Source: an uncultured Candidatus Saccharibacteria bacterium
GTDB taxonomy: Bacteria > Patescibacteriota > Saccharimonadia > Saccharimonadales > Saccharimonadaceae
Reading direction: 5' to 3'
DNA: 39,304 bases
NCBI GenBank assembly: GCA_947306585.1
Contig: CAMZGX010000003.1
Coordinates: 1-39,304 of the forward strand
Both the position numbers and the translations under genes were made by a program. Within the stretch, counting starts at the first letter, position 1, and each line of letters opens with the position of its first letter. Under the pieces are notes generated by a model, which was not told where the DNA came from, made no database searches, and saw only the letters and a program-made list of their open reading frames with translations. Shown here one piece after another: positions 30,138 to 37,705 of the stretch.

Positions 30138-31460
30138 CTATTTTCCAATATTTTTGTCGAGATATCGCGTCGAGCCGAATGGGATTTTGGTATGCATGTC
30201 GTTAGTCTTTAAAGTATAAGCGGAGTGAACAGTGCGGGAACCAAAGCGCTGGTTAATCTCATCGATAACTTTGGCGACTTTTTCATTCTTTTCAATGCGC
30301 TCGTGCTCGAAACTAAGTTGCTTAGTTTCTTCGTCTTCTAACTTATAAAGCGAGACGCCGATAATGCGGGGATTCTCGGATTTACCACGGTTTTCTTCGA
30401 TGATTTCATCATAAAGATTTTTAGTGTACTCCATAATCTCGGCATCGGTATTAAAGGTTTCGTTTTTGAGAAAATTTTTGTGAGCGACAAAATGATGCTC
30501 GTTCATATTGAAACCGACCCAAACATAAATACCGCGGGCGTAGAGATCCTGGGAGCGCAAACGAAAGCCCACGTCTTCAGCGAGATGAGCAATGCGCATT
30601 TTGATGTCTTCCGGTTTGGAGTTTGGTGGCAAGACGAATTGACGGCCAATTGATTTGGTCTTGTCTTCCCTCTCGTCAACTTCGACGCCGCGAAGCCTAA
30701 AATACCATTTGGTGCCTTCGATCGAACCGAGGACTTGCACGCGCAAAGTTTCTTCTTTGGCATCGAGTAATTGCAGTGGTGTGAGAATGCCGTAGGTTCT
30801 CAGGCGTTTTTCGGTCTTTTTATTAATACCAGGAAGATCGGTAAGTTTGAGATGTGAGAAAACTTCGTGAATATTATCTTCGGTAATGCAATCGAGGCCA
30901 TCGGGTTTGTGGAGCTCGCCGGCAAGCTTAGCCAAGAAACGGTTGGATGAAAAACCAACATTGCATTTCATATAACTACCAACTTCAGTTCTTAACCGCT
31001 CCTTAATTTCGGCGCCGAGTTCTTTTGGGGTTTTGCTACGAGTCTCTTCGCTGGCTTCAGAAAGATCGACTAAGCCTTCGTCGATTGATTTCATGACTAC
31101 CTTTGGTGAGTAACTCTTTAAAATGTCTTTTAGCTTCTCGTGAACATAAATATATTTACTAGGCTCGGTTTCAGCAAAAATAATCTCCGGGACTAGGGAC
31201 TTAGCTTCTTCGATTCGCATGCCGACTTTAATGCCGAGGGCTTTAGCTTCAATGCTGGCCGCAATAATGGTAGCATGTTCTGCTACACGGTTTACGATTG
31301 CAACCGGTTTATTACGTAACCTTGGTCTGGCTTGCTGCTCGGTAGTAGCAAAACAAGAGTTTAGGTCGACATATAAAGTAGTGAATTTTAAATCACGAAT
31401 CGATTTATCTTCGATGCCAACTAAAGTATCACCAAGGCCTTCGACCTTCACTTTAGACAT
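30138..31460 (-). CDS. Y-family DNA polymerase (DinB/UmuC type)
   Basis: A 440-residue translesion polymerase. The palm/finger region has LYVDLNSCFATTEQQ (metal-binding Asp), PVAIVNR, and SIDEGLVDL (the SIDEA motif with Gly), then the helix-hairpin-helix LPGINKKTEKRLRTYG, and a little-finger domain with KSIGRQFVLPP. An N-terminal extension of about 30 residues precedes the palm. No clear beta-clamp-binding motif is seen at the C-terminus. The start is set at ATG 31460, which has AAGGTGA before it, rather than at a TTG 21 bp upstream. It overlaps the stop of the small upstream gene by 8 nt, so the two are translationally coupled. Confidence 0.92.
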   Translation of the reverse strand: MSKVKVEGLGDTLVGIEDKSIRDLKFTTLYVDLNSCFATTEQQARPRLRNKPVAIVNRVAEHATIIAASIEAKALGIKVGMRIEEAKSLVPEIIFAETEPSKYIYVHEKLKDILKSYSPKVVMKSIDEGLVDLSEASEETRSKTPKELGAEIKERLRTEVGSYMKCNVGFSSNRFLAKLAGELHKPDGLDCITEDNIHEVFSHLKLTDLPGINKKTEKRLRTYGILTPLQLLDAKEETLRVQVLGSIEGTKWYFRLRGVEVDEREDKTKSIGRQFVLPPNSKPEDIKMRIAHLAEDVGFRLRSQDLYARGIYVWVGFNMNEHHFVAHKNFLKNETFNTDAEIMEYTKNLYDEIIEENRGKSENPRIIGVSLYKLEDEETKQLSFEHERIEKNEKVAKVIDEINQRFGSRTVHSAYTLKTNDMHTKIPFGSTRYLDKNIGK

Positions 31461-31716
31461 TTTGATCACCTTCCCATTCAAGGAACCATTCTAGGCGCTC
31501 AGTATCGAAGCTGAGACGATAATCGGAAGCGCCGTCGGTAAGATCGAACATGAAATGAGTTTTAATGCCGTCGAACTTAGGATGAATTAATCCAATCTCA
31601 GTAACAATGACTTCGCGGCCAGTTTTAGTGCGGAAAGCCCTAGGAATGCAGCGGTGCGGTAAAGTGACATCAAAAACCGCGTCAACAGAAATAGGTTCGT
31701 GTAACATGTTCTCCAT
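31453..31716 (-). CDS. Small DUF6504-like protein coupled to the Y-family polymerase
   Basis: An 87-residue beta-rich protein overlapping the polymerase start. Motifs: CIPRAFRTKTGREVIVTEIG and YRLSFDTERLEWFLEWEG. It is a paralogue of the product at 8877-9128. In actinobacteria a small DUF6504 protein or domain with a P..F.WRG...V..V / yRv....l.w pattern accompanies DinB/ImuB; the similarity here is by eye only. It may be an accessory or clamp-linking factor for the polymerase. TACAAT lies 7 nt before the ATG, inside the end of the S41 protease gene. Confidence 0.75.
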   Translation of the reverse strand: MENMLHEPISVDAVFDVTLPHRCIPRAFRTKTGREVIVTEIGLIHPKFDGIKTHFMFDLTDGASDYRLSFDTERLEWFLEWEGDQNV

Positions 31717-31721
31717 TAATA

Positions 31722-32951
31722 CTATTGTAACAGAGATTTAGCTTTATCGAGCTGAGGATCTTCACCCTTGTTGATTTGCTCGTAAGTACGCTCAACTTTT
31801 TCGTCTGGCTCAATACCAGTTTCGTTGATACCGTTGACATTTGTAGTGTACCAGTGAGAGGTAGTAACTTTAAGGATTGCGCCACCAGAAACATCAAGCA
31901 TGGTTTGGACAACACCTTTACCATAGGAAGTCTCGCCAACGATGGTAGCTTTGTTGTAATCTTTGAGTGCACCAACGACAATCTCAGATGCAGAAGCGGT
32001 TGTGCCGTTAATTAAGATGACGGTCTTCATGTCTTTAAGGATTGCGCTGCCGTGATATGCGACAGTGGTGACGTCGTTATAAGAGCGAGATTTTTGGGTG
32101 AGGATTTTTTCACCATCAACCCAGAGTGAGACAACTTTTCTAGCTTGTTCAACATAGCCACCGCCGTTACCACGAAGGTCAACAACAATGCCTTTAACTT
32201 TCTTTGAAACAGCTTCTTCAGCGAGGCTCTTTACGAGTGAACCGGTGTCGCTAGCGAAGCGATAGATTGAAAGAATTGCGATGTTGTTTTCATAAGTAAT
32301 GTCTGCAGAAACGTTGTTGATTTTTTCGCGAGTCAAATCGAAGTCGAGCTTGTTGTTGTCGCGAACGACGGTAAGTTTGACTTTTGTACCTTCAGCGCCA
32401 CGAAGTCTCTTGCTGATCGATTCAGCATCTTCCATCCATACTTCGACATCATCGATTGCATAGACGATATCGCCAGCAAGTACGCCAGCCTTTCTAGCTG
32501 GGTTGTCTGGTAAGGTGCGGATGATGCGGATATAGTCTTCACGCTTTGCAAGGCTGACGCCAACGCCGCCTTCTTCGATCTCGCCTTCGAGATCTTTCTT
32601 GTAGTCGGTTGCTTCATCTGCGGTCATGTAAGTAGTGTATTTATCGCCAACTGCCTCAACCATTCCCTTCTTTGCGCCTTCAATTACGGCATCTTTATCG
32701 ATAGTGCCGTCATAATTTTCAGCGAGAGTAGTATAGAGATCTTGAACTGGTTTGAGATTAAGAGTTTCGCCAGCAGTCTTCTTGAAACCTAAATATGGTT
32801 TGAAGTTAGCAAAAATACCGTCCCAGTTTGCACCGATGTAAAATCCCATTAAAAGAGTGATGACACAGCCACAAATGGTAGTACCGAGTGTTACTTCGGT
32901 AATCTTCTTTGGTTTTGGTTCAGTATTTTCTATTTCCGCAGTTTTCTTCAT
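31722..32951 (-). CDS. S41-family (CtpA-type) carboxyl-terminal processing protease
   Basis: A 409-residue membrane-anchored serine protease that works outside the membrane. One N-terminal helix (about 22-44) is followed by a helical region and a PDZ domain (about 125-205, EGGVGVSLAKREDYIRI and AGVLAGDIVYAIDDVEV). The S41 catalytic domain has VDLRGNGGGYVEQARKV, the nucleophile Ser in NGTTASASEIVVGAL, and the general-base Lys in ETSYGKGVVQT. In Bacillus, CtpA-type proteases trim cell-wall hydrolases. Here it directly follows ftsEX and a CHAP hydrolase, so processing of that hydrolase is a reasonable inference. Leaderless promoter TACAAT at 6 nt. Confidence 0.93.
   Translation of the reverse strand: MKKTAEIENTEPKPKKITEVTLGTTICGCVITLLMGFYIGANWDGIFANFKPYLGFKKTAGETLNLKPVQDLYTTLAENYDGTIDKDAVIEGAKKGMVEAVGDKYTTYMTADEATDYKKDLEGEIEEGGVGVSLAKREDYIRIIRTLPDNPARKAGVLAGDIVYAIDDVEVWMEDAESISKRLRGAEGTKVKLTVVRDNNKLDFDLTREKINNVSADITYENNIAILSIYRFASDTGSLVKSLAEEAVSKKVKGIVVDLRGNGGGYVEQARKVVSLWVDGEKILTQKSRSYNDVTTVAYHGSAILKDMKTVILINGTTASASEIVVGALKDYNKATIVGETSYGKGVVQTMLDVSGGAILKVTTSHWYTTNVNGINETGIEPDEKVERTYEQINKGEDPQLDKAKSLLQ
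31724..31729 (-). promoter_or_regulatory. -10 box of the small gene-dinB operon
   Basis: TACAAT, 7 nt, ATG 31716; overlaps the last codons of the upstream protease gene. Confidence 0.45.
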
Positions 32952-32957
32952 TATTAT

Positions 32958-32963
32958 ATTGTA
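32958..32963 (-). promoter_or_regulatory. -10 box of a leaderless promoter for the S41 protease gene
   Basis: TACAAT, 6 nt, ATG 32951. A second TATAAT is only 1 nt from the ATG and too close to serve. Confidence 0.5.
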
Positions 32964-32975
32964 TCACGGTTTTGC

Positions 32976-34106
32976 TTAAACGAAGTGAATAAATACGAGT
33001 CCGGCAGTTGAGACGCCGATACGGTAACCGAAGTCACCAGGAAGACCGGATGCTGATGAGTATGAGTTGTTGTACTCTGAAAGGTTGATAGTACCATTAG
33101 GGTTTACGGATTCAACCCACATAACGTGGCCATAGTAGCCGGCGTTAGAAACAGCGACGGTGCCAGCTTCTGGAATGTTGTCGACACGGAAGCCAACGGC
33201 ACGTGCTGCGTCATCCCAAGTGTTAGCATTGCCCCAACCTGATGGGAGGTAGCCGTAGCGTTCCCAGACCTTCCAACCAGTGTAAGAAACACACTGACAG
33301 ACATAGCCACCATAGAAGCTATAGCGAAGGTTATCGCCAGGGCATGCGCCTTGTTTTGGATAGGTGTTAACACCATTACCAATAGCACCGGTAGAGTTGT
33401 TTTTACGAATTGCATCAGCGATTTCAGCTTCCTTAATCTTACGAGCTTCAGCGGCTTCGGCGCCATAGGCAGCTTCGTTTGCACGATACATTCTAACGAG
33501 TTCTTCCTCGCGGCGCTTGGTTTCTTCGATAGCTTTTTGCTGAATCTCTTGGTCAGCGATTACACGATCGATTTCCTTTTTCTGAGCCTCAAGCTCTTCT
33601 TTGAGGTTTTGGACGGCTTGAGTCGAAGTGCTGATTTGATCTCTGGTTGCTTCTTGTCTTGCGCGTTTTTCAGCGTAGTCGGAAATTGAGTTTGAAGAAG
33701 CAAGAATAGTAAGCTCGTCGGTATCACCTTCGAGGTACATATCGATAAGCATGTCAGCTAAAGCTTCTTTTTGAAGATCAAGTTTTTTAGTATTCTCTTC
33801 GATTTGAACGCGGAGGTCTTCAGCTTTAGCGCGGTTTGCAAGAATACGAGATTCATACATGCGAACTTCCTGATTCAAGCGTTCGATTTCGCCGTCGAGA
33901 GTATCAGCTTGAGCAGATGCACTGTTAGCTTTTTCGGTTGCTTCACGCTCAGCTTTTTCAGCCTCTTTACAGCGATCAGAAGTACACCAGCTAATTGCCA
34001 TAGCGTTAGTTGAACGAATAATACCATATAATCCAGCAACAATAAGAGTAGCTGCCATTACGGATGCTCTGATTCTGAGGGATAGCTTAGTCTGTTTATT
34101 TTTCAT
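32976..34106 (-). CDS. PcsB-like cell-wall hydrolase: coiled coil plus CHAP domain
   Basis: A 376-residue secreted peptidoglycan amidase/endopeptidase. A signal peptide (about 1-35, ending NAMA) precedes a long coiled coil (about 45-235) rich in Glu, Lys, Gln and Ala, then a linker and a C-terminal CHAP domain with the catalytic Cys in YVCQCVSYTGW (about 270) and the His in YYGHVMWVESV (about 325). Coiled coil followed by CHAP or NlpC/P60 is the architecture of PcsB/CwlO/RipC, hydrolases activated by FtsEX, whose genes lie immediately upstream. Unlike many neighbours it has a leader: TGCTAAAAT extended -10 (34125-34133) and AGGAG 7 nt before the ATG, so it can be expressed independently of ftsEX. 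Confidence 0.93.
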   Translation of the reverse strand: MKNKQTKLSLRIRASVMAATLIVAGLYGIIRSTNAMAISWCTSDRCKEAEKAEREATEKANSASAQADTLDGEIERLNQEVRMYESRILANRAKAEDLRVQIEENTKKLDLQKEALADMLIDMYLEGDTDELTILASSNSISDYAEKRARQEATRDQISTSTQAVQNLKEELEAQKKEIDRVIADQEIQQKAIEETKRREEELVRMYRANEAAYGAEAAEARKIKEAEIADAIRKNNSTGAIGNGVNTYPKQGACPGDNLRYSFYGGYVCQCVSYTGWKVWERYGYLPSGWGNANTWDDAARAVGFRVDNIPEAGTVAVSNAGYYGHVMWVESVNPNGTINLSEYNNSYSSASGLPGDFGYRIGVSTAGLVFIHFV

Positions 34107-34154
34107 GAGAATACTCCTGCTTAAATTTTAGCATAAGCGTATTCTTTAGTCAAA

Positions 34155-35165
34155 TTAGAACTTCTTGAGATACTTGTGAACAGCAAGACGTGATGAAAGA
34201 AGTGTAATAATCATACCAGTGCCGACTAAGGCGAGGAACAGCATGATGATGTTTCTTGGATCCATGAGGAAGTTATTGATGATGTCAACTTTGATATCGT
34301 ATGATTGGAGCTTTGGTGCGAGGGCGTTGTAGCCAGCGAGGCCAAGTCCACCGGCGATGACGCCAGCGAAGATACCAGACATCATGGCTTCAACGAGGAA
34401 TGGGCCGCGAATGAAGCTATTATCGGCGCCAACCAATTTCTCCATGTAGATTTCTTCAGAGCGGCTGAAGATTGCCATACGGATGGTGTTGAAAATGACG
34501 AGAGTTGAGATGACTAAGAATAAGACTGAGAGTGCGATACCGCCTTTAGTTGCGATGTCGGCCCAGCTGGAAATAGTTGCGATAGTTGAGCTGTTTGAAT
34601 CATAGGTTGGCTCTTTAGCTTTTGAAAGATGCTCTCTAAATTCTTCGTCGGTGTTGACGATGCGTTTGATGCTATCAAGATAGCTAGTGTCGTAAACTTT
34701 GACGCGCATGACAGCTGGCTGGTTTTTAGCAAGTAAGTCCATACCGACTAATTCATAAGCTGCAACGAGATCTTGTTTCCCCTTGTCTTTAGCGTCTTGC
34801 ATTTGCATTTCAGCCATCTCTTCGGATGTGGAATATTCAACATTTTTAACGTTATCATCTTTCTTCATGGTTGTAGCCATGCTTGCGAGTAAGGTTTTTG
34901 AAGTGCCTGGCTCGAAGAAAATTGAAATATCAATCTTTTCACGCATTGCATCAGCAGTTGAGTTCAAAACTGCACCAGCAACGATAGTTGCAAGCAAAAG
35001 TACCAAAGTCAAAGTAGTGACGATGGTTGCGGTAATTGAAAGCCAAATATTGCGTCCAAAACCAATCACACCATACTTAAAAATTCTACTAACATTACGC
35101 ATGTAATGATGATTAGAATTTTTAATCATGGATTTTAAACGAGATGTGGTTTTTTGTTTGTTCAT
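34155..35165 (-). CDS. ftsX: Cell division protein FtsX
   Basis: A 336-residue membrane subunit of FtsEX, which couples ATP hydrolysis in the cytoplasm to activation of a septal wall hydrolase outside. Four helices: the first after the basic N-terminus (about 35-60), then an extracellular domain (about 62-190, no Cys), and three C-terminal helices with LVISTLVIFNTIRMAIFSRSEEIYMEKLVGADNSFIRGPFLVEA, the standard FtsX loop. Overlaps the ftsE stop by 4 nt (ATGA). A rather long Lys/Arg/Ser-rich N-terminal tail (about 30 residues) precedes helix 1. Confidence 0.95.
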   Translation of the reverse strand: MNKQKTTSRLKSMIKNSNHHYMRNVSRIFKYGVIGFGRNIWLSITATIVTTLTLVLLLATIVAGAVLNSTADAMREKIDISIFFEPGTSKTLLASMATTMKKDDNVKNVEYSTSEEMAEMQMQDAKDKGKQDLVAAYELVGMDLLAKNQPAVMRVKVYDTSYLDSIKRIVNTDEEFREHLSKAKEPTYDSNSSTIATISSWADIATKGGIALSVLFLVISTLVIFNTIRMAIFSRSEEIYMEKLVGADNSFIRGPFLVEAMMSGIFAGVIAGGLGLAGYNALAPKLQSYDIKVDIINNFLMDPRNIIMLFLALVGTGMIITLLSSRLAVHKYLKKF

Positions 35166-35959
35166 TGAATCAATCTCCTTCTTGGTCTTGGAGTGTCTTT
35201 CTTTTCACGGATTAAATAAGTTTCTGGATGTAAGTGACCAGGCTGTGGTAATGAGATTCCGTCGTTGTCGCCATCGAGACGATAAATACCGTGATCCTTC
35301 TGATCGGAAACGATTTTACCATCACGAAGAGTAATCACACGTTTCTTTAAGTGGTTGACGGCGTTAGCATCGTGGGTAGTGATGAGAACGGTTGTGCCAT
35401 AGTCATTAATTTTCTGAAGTAAATCAAGAATGCCACGTCCAGTTTCGACGTCGAGGTTGCCAGTAGGCTCATCTGCGATCAAGATCTTTGGTTGTCTTGC
35501 AACAGCACGAGCAATTGAAACACGCTGGCGCTGACCACCGGAAATGTTGTCTGGGAATTTATAAGCAACATCAGAAAGTTCGACGAGATCAAGAACTTTT
35601 GGAACAGTGCGTTCGATTTCGCGATTACTCATACCAGCAATTTCGAGTGCGAAAGCAACGTTTTCATAAACAGTACGAGTTGGAAGAAGCTTGAAATCCT
35701 GGAAGACTACGCCGATACGACGGCGATAGTGAGGAATGTGGCGTTTCTTAACATAATCAAGGTCAATGCCGCCAATGATGATTTTACCATCATCAGGCAT
35801 TTCCTCTTTAGTAATCATTTTAATAAGAGTCGATTTACCAGCACCAGATTTACCAACGAGAAATACAAACTCGTTTGCTTCAATATGAAATGAAACATTA
35901 TCGAGCGCAGGATGCTTATCACGTGGATAAGATTTGGTGACGTGATCGAACAATATCAT
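35162..35959 (-). CDS. ftsE: Cell division ATP-binding protein FtsE
   Basis: The ATPase of the FtsEX complex, 265 residues. Walker A GKSGAGKST, Q-loop VFQDFKLLPTRTVYENVAFAL (typical FtsE), signature NISGGQRQRVSIARAV, Walker B ILIADEPTGNLD and H-loop TTHDANAVN are intact. A C-terminal extension of about 40 residues (rich in Asp, Pro and Arg, ending RPRRRLIQ) goes beyond the usual length of about 225. It follows prfB by about 40 bp, the order prfB-ftsE-ftsX known from Gram-positive bacteria. -10 box TATTAT 6 nt before the ATG predicts leaderless transcription. Confidence 0.96.
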   Translation of the reverse strand: MILFDHVTKSYPRDKHPALDNVSFHIEANEFVFLVGKSGAGKSTLIKMITKEEMPDDGKIIIGGIDLDYVKKRHIPHYRRRIGVVFQDFKLLPTRTVYENVAFALEIAGMSNREIERTVPKVLDLVELSDVAYKFPDNISGGQRQRVSIARAVARQPKILIADEPTGNLDVETGRGILDLLQKINDYGTTVLITTHDANAVNHLKKRVITLRDGKIVSDQKDHGIYRLDGDNDGISLPQPGHLHPETYLIREKKDTPRPRRRLIQ

Positions 35960-35965
35960 ACCTAT

Positions 35966-35971
35966 ATAATA
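35966..35971 (-). promoter_or_regulatory. -10 box of a leaderless promoter for ftsE
   Basis: TATTAT, 6 nt, ATG 35959. Non-consensus but at the fixed spacing seen elsewhere. Confidence 0.45.
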
Positions 35972-35999
35972 ACATAAGCATGATAAAAATCAAAATGTT

Positions 36000-37082
36000 T
36001 TATTCGCCGATTTTGTTTTCGAGGTAAGCGTCAATGAAGCCTTGGATCTTGCCATCGAGGACGGCATCAGCATCAGTTTCCTCGTATTTGGTACGAGTAT
36101 CCTTTACGAGTTTGTAAGGCTGAAGGACGTAGTTACGGATTTGCTGACCCCACTTTGCGGATTCACCGGCACGAAGTTCGCCAAGTGATTCAGCTTGCTG
36201 TTCGAGTTTCATTTGAACGAGCTTAGCCTTCAAAATTTCCATAGCAGTGTCTTTGTTGGCGTGTTGACTACGTTCGTTTTGAATAGCGACAACAATGCCA
36301 GTTGGAAGATGGGTAATACGAACGGCAGAGTCGGTTGTGTTGACACCCTGACCACCGTGTCCAGATGCATGATAAACGTCGATACGAAGATCTTTTTCGT
36401 CGATTTCAATATCATTGTCGGCGTTCATAACTGGCAAAATTTCAACGAGTGAGAATGAAGTCTGACGAAGGTTGTCGGCATTGAATGGGCTAAGACGAAC
36501 GAGACGGTGGACACCGTGTTCAGACTTTAAGTTGCCGTAAGCATTAGTGCCGGAAACTTCATAAACAGCAGTTTTAATGCCGGCTTCTTCCCCGGTCTGG
36601 CGTTCAATTAATTTAGCTTGAAAATTGTTCTTTTCAAAGTAACGTAAATACATACGCTCGAGCATGCCTGCCCAGTCCATGGCTTCGGTACCACCAACAC
36701 CAGCAGTAATGCGAAGAATTGCGTCATTGCCGTCGAATTCACCAGTAAAGCGCAAAGCTTTTTTGAGCTCATCGAGTGAAGCTTCCATAGCGGTAAGTTG
36801 CATTTCAATTTCTTCTTCAAGATCTTTTTCTTGAAGCGCAATAATGTCATTTAAATCAGTGCACTGAGTTTTGAGCATTTGCCATGGATGGATTTCATCA
36901 GAAAGACGAGAGAGTTCCATGTTTTTATTTTTAGCCTCTTCAGGATTTTTCCAAATGTCAGGATTTGCGACTTCTTCTTCGAGATGAGAAAGCTTCTCGA
37001 TTTTTTGATCGAGTTTGAGCTTGTTCCAAGCATCATCTAAATTAGCCGCCAAAGTTTCGAGGCGTTTTTCATTTTCGTTCAT
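36000..37082 (-). CDS. prfB: Peptide chain release factor 2
   Basis: Releases peptides at UGA and UAA stops. The 360 residues include the class-specific SPF tripeptide (VRLSPFNADNLRQTSFS) that reads UGA/UAA and the catalytic GGQ in ASGHGGQGVNTTDSAVRI. The frame is open throughout the N-terminal region (LDDAWNKLKLDQKIEKLSHLEEE), so the programmed +1 frameshift with an in-frame UGA found near codon 25 in many bacteria is absent. Presence of RF2 agrees with UGA being a stop here. TATAAT lies 9 nt before the ATG and overlaps the stop of the upstream membrane-protein gene. Confidence 0.97.
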   Translation of the reverse strand: MNENEKRLETLAANLDDAWNKLKLDQKIEKLSHLEEEVANPDIWKNPEEAKNKNMELSRLSDEIHPWQMLKTQCTDLNDIIALQEKDLEEEIEMQLTAMEASLDELKKALRFTGEFDGNDAILRITAGVGGTEAMDWAGMLERMYLRYFEKNNFQAKLIERQTGEEAGIKTAVYEVSGTNAYGNLKSEHGVHRLVRLSPFNADNLRQTSFSLVEILPVMNADNDIEIDEKDLRIDVYHASGHGGQGVNTTDSAVRITHLPTGIVVAIQNERSQHANKDTAMEILKAKLVQMKLEQQAESLGELRAGESAKWGQQIRNYVLQPYKLVKDTRTKYEETDADAVLDGKIQGFIDAYLENKIGE

Positions 37083-37091
37083 ATCTCTTCA

Positions 37092-37097
37092 ATTATA
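37092..37097 (-). promoter_or_regulatory. -10 box near prfB
   Basis: TATAAT, 9 nt, ATG 37082; overlaps the stop codon of the 37093 gene. Confidence 0.45.
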
Positions 37098-37686
37098 CCA
37101 TATAAAGATAGATGAGCGCGGCGATCGCAATAAGTGTTGCGAATGAAATTAGGCTTTTGGCTTTGAAACGATTTGGTCCGGAAATTAAAAGATAGAATAA
37201 AAGACCACCAATAATCTTAGTGCCGATTTCTGGTGTGAATTCAAAATGCTCGATGGTTTGTAAAATTTGGTTGATGCCATCGCCAGTGTAAATTGCTGGC
37301 AAGACGCTGATCGAACCGTAGCGAATAAATTGGTTGGTTGCGGAATGTCCGAGGTAAGCAGCGATGCCGGTGGCAGCGCCGAGTACTACGCCTAGTGCGG
37401 ACATTTTTGCCATTTCGTCAGTAAAAACAAAGGCTTCTTGGTTCTTAACCATGGCGGAAAGATAGTAAGTTGCGCCAGTTGCAAGTAGGGTGACAATTGC
37501 GATGATAATGGAGTCGCTTTGACGACGGCGAAGCGGCATGTTAAATGCGATCAGAAAGGCCGGAAGAAGCCAAATGATTTTAGTTTCGACTAGAAATTTC
37601 AGATTGTCTGGTAAATATTTTGCTGCGATGTGGGTCAAGAGTCCAAAGAGGATACCCACTACAATTGCCTCAAGTATTTTTCTCAT
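37093..37686 (-). CDS. Multi-pass membrane protein, unknown function
   Basis: A 197-residue hydrophobic protein with about six membrane helices. The first is right at the N-terminus (MRKILEAIVVGILFGLLTHIA). A basic loop MPLRRRQSDS and a central Gly/Ala-rich helix pair (ALGVVLGAATGIAAYLG) are visible. I do not recognise a family; a transporter-like or small-molecule-export role cannot be told. Its promoter, start codon and first codons are identical to those of the upstream gene at 39187 over 27 bp, and both products begin MRKI. It precedes prfB closely. Confidence 0.7.
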   Translation of the reverse strand: MRKILEAIVVGILFGLLTHIAAKYLPDNLKFLVETKIIWLLPAFLIAFNMPLRRRQSDSIIIAIVTLLATGATYYLSAMVKNQEAFVFTDEMAKMSALGVVLGAATGIAAYLGHSATNQFIRYGSISVLPAIYTGDGINQILQTIEHFEFTPEIGTKIIGGLLFYLLISGPNRFKAKSLISFATLIAIAALIYLYMV

Positions 37687-37702
37687 GCTTATATTCTAGC
37701 AT
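37676..37702 (-). repeat. Promoter/start repeat, copy 1
   Basis: A 27-bp block containing TGCTAGAAT (extended -10), 6 nt, the start ATG and the next three codons. It is identical to 39177-39203, which starts the neighbouring gene. Confidence 0.85.
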
Positions 37703-37705
37703 AAA

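Noticed and set aside
36000-37082. Programmed frameshift in prfB
   Set aside because: The N-terminal frame is open without an in-frame UGA or CTTTGA-type slip site, so no frameshift is needed.
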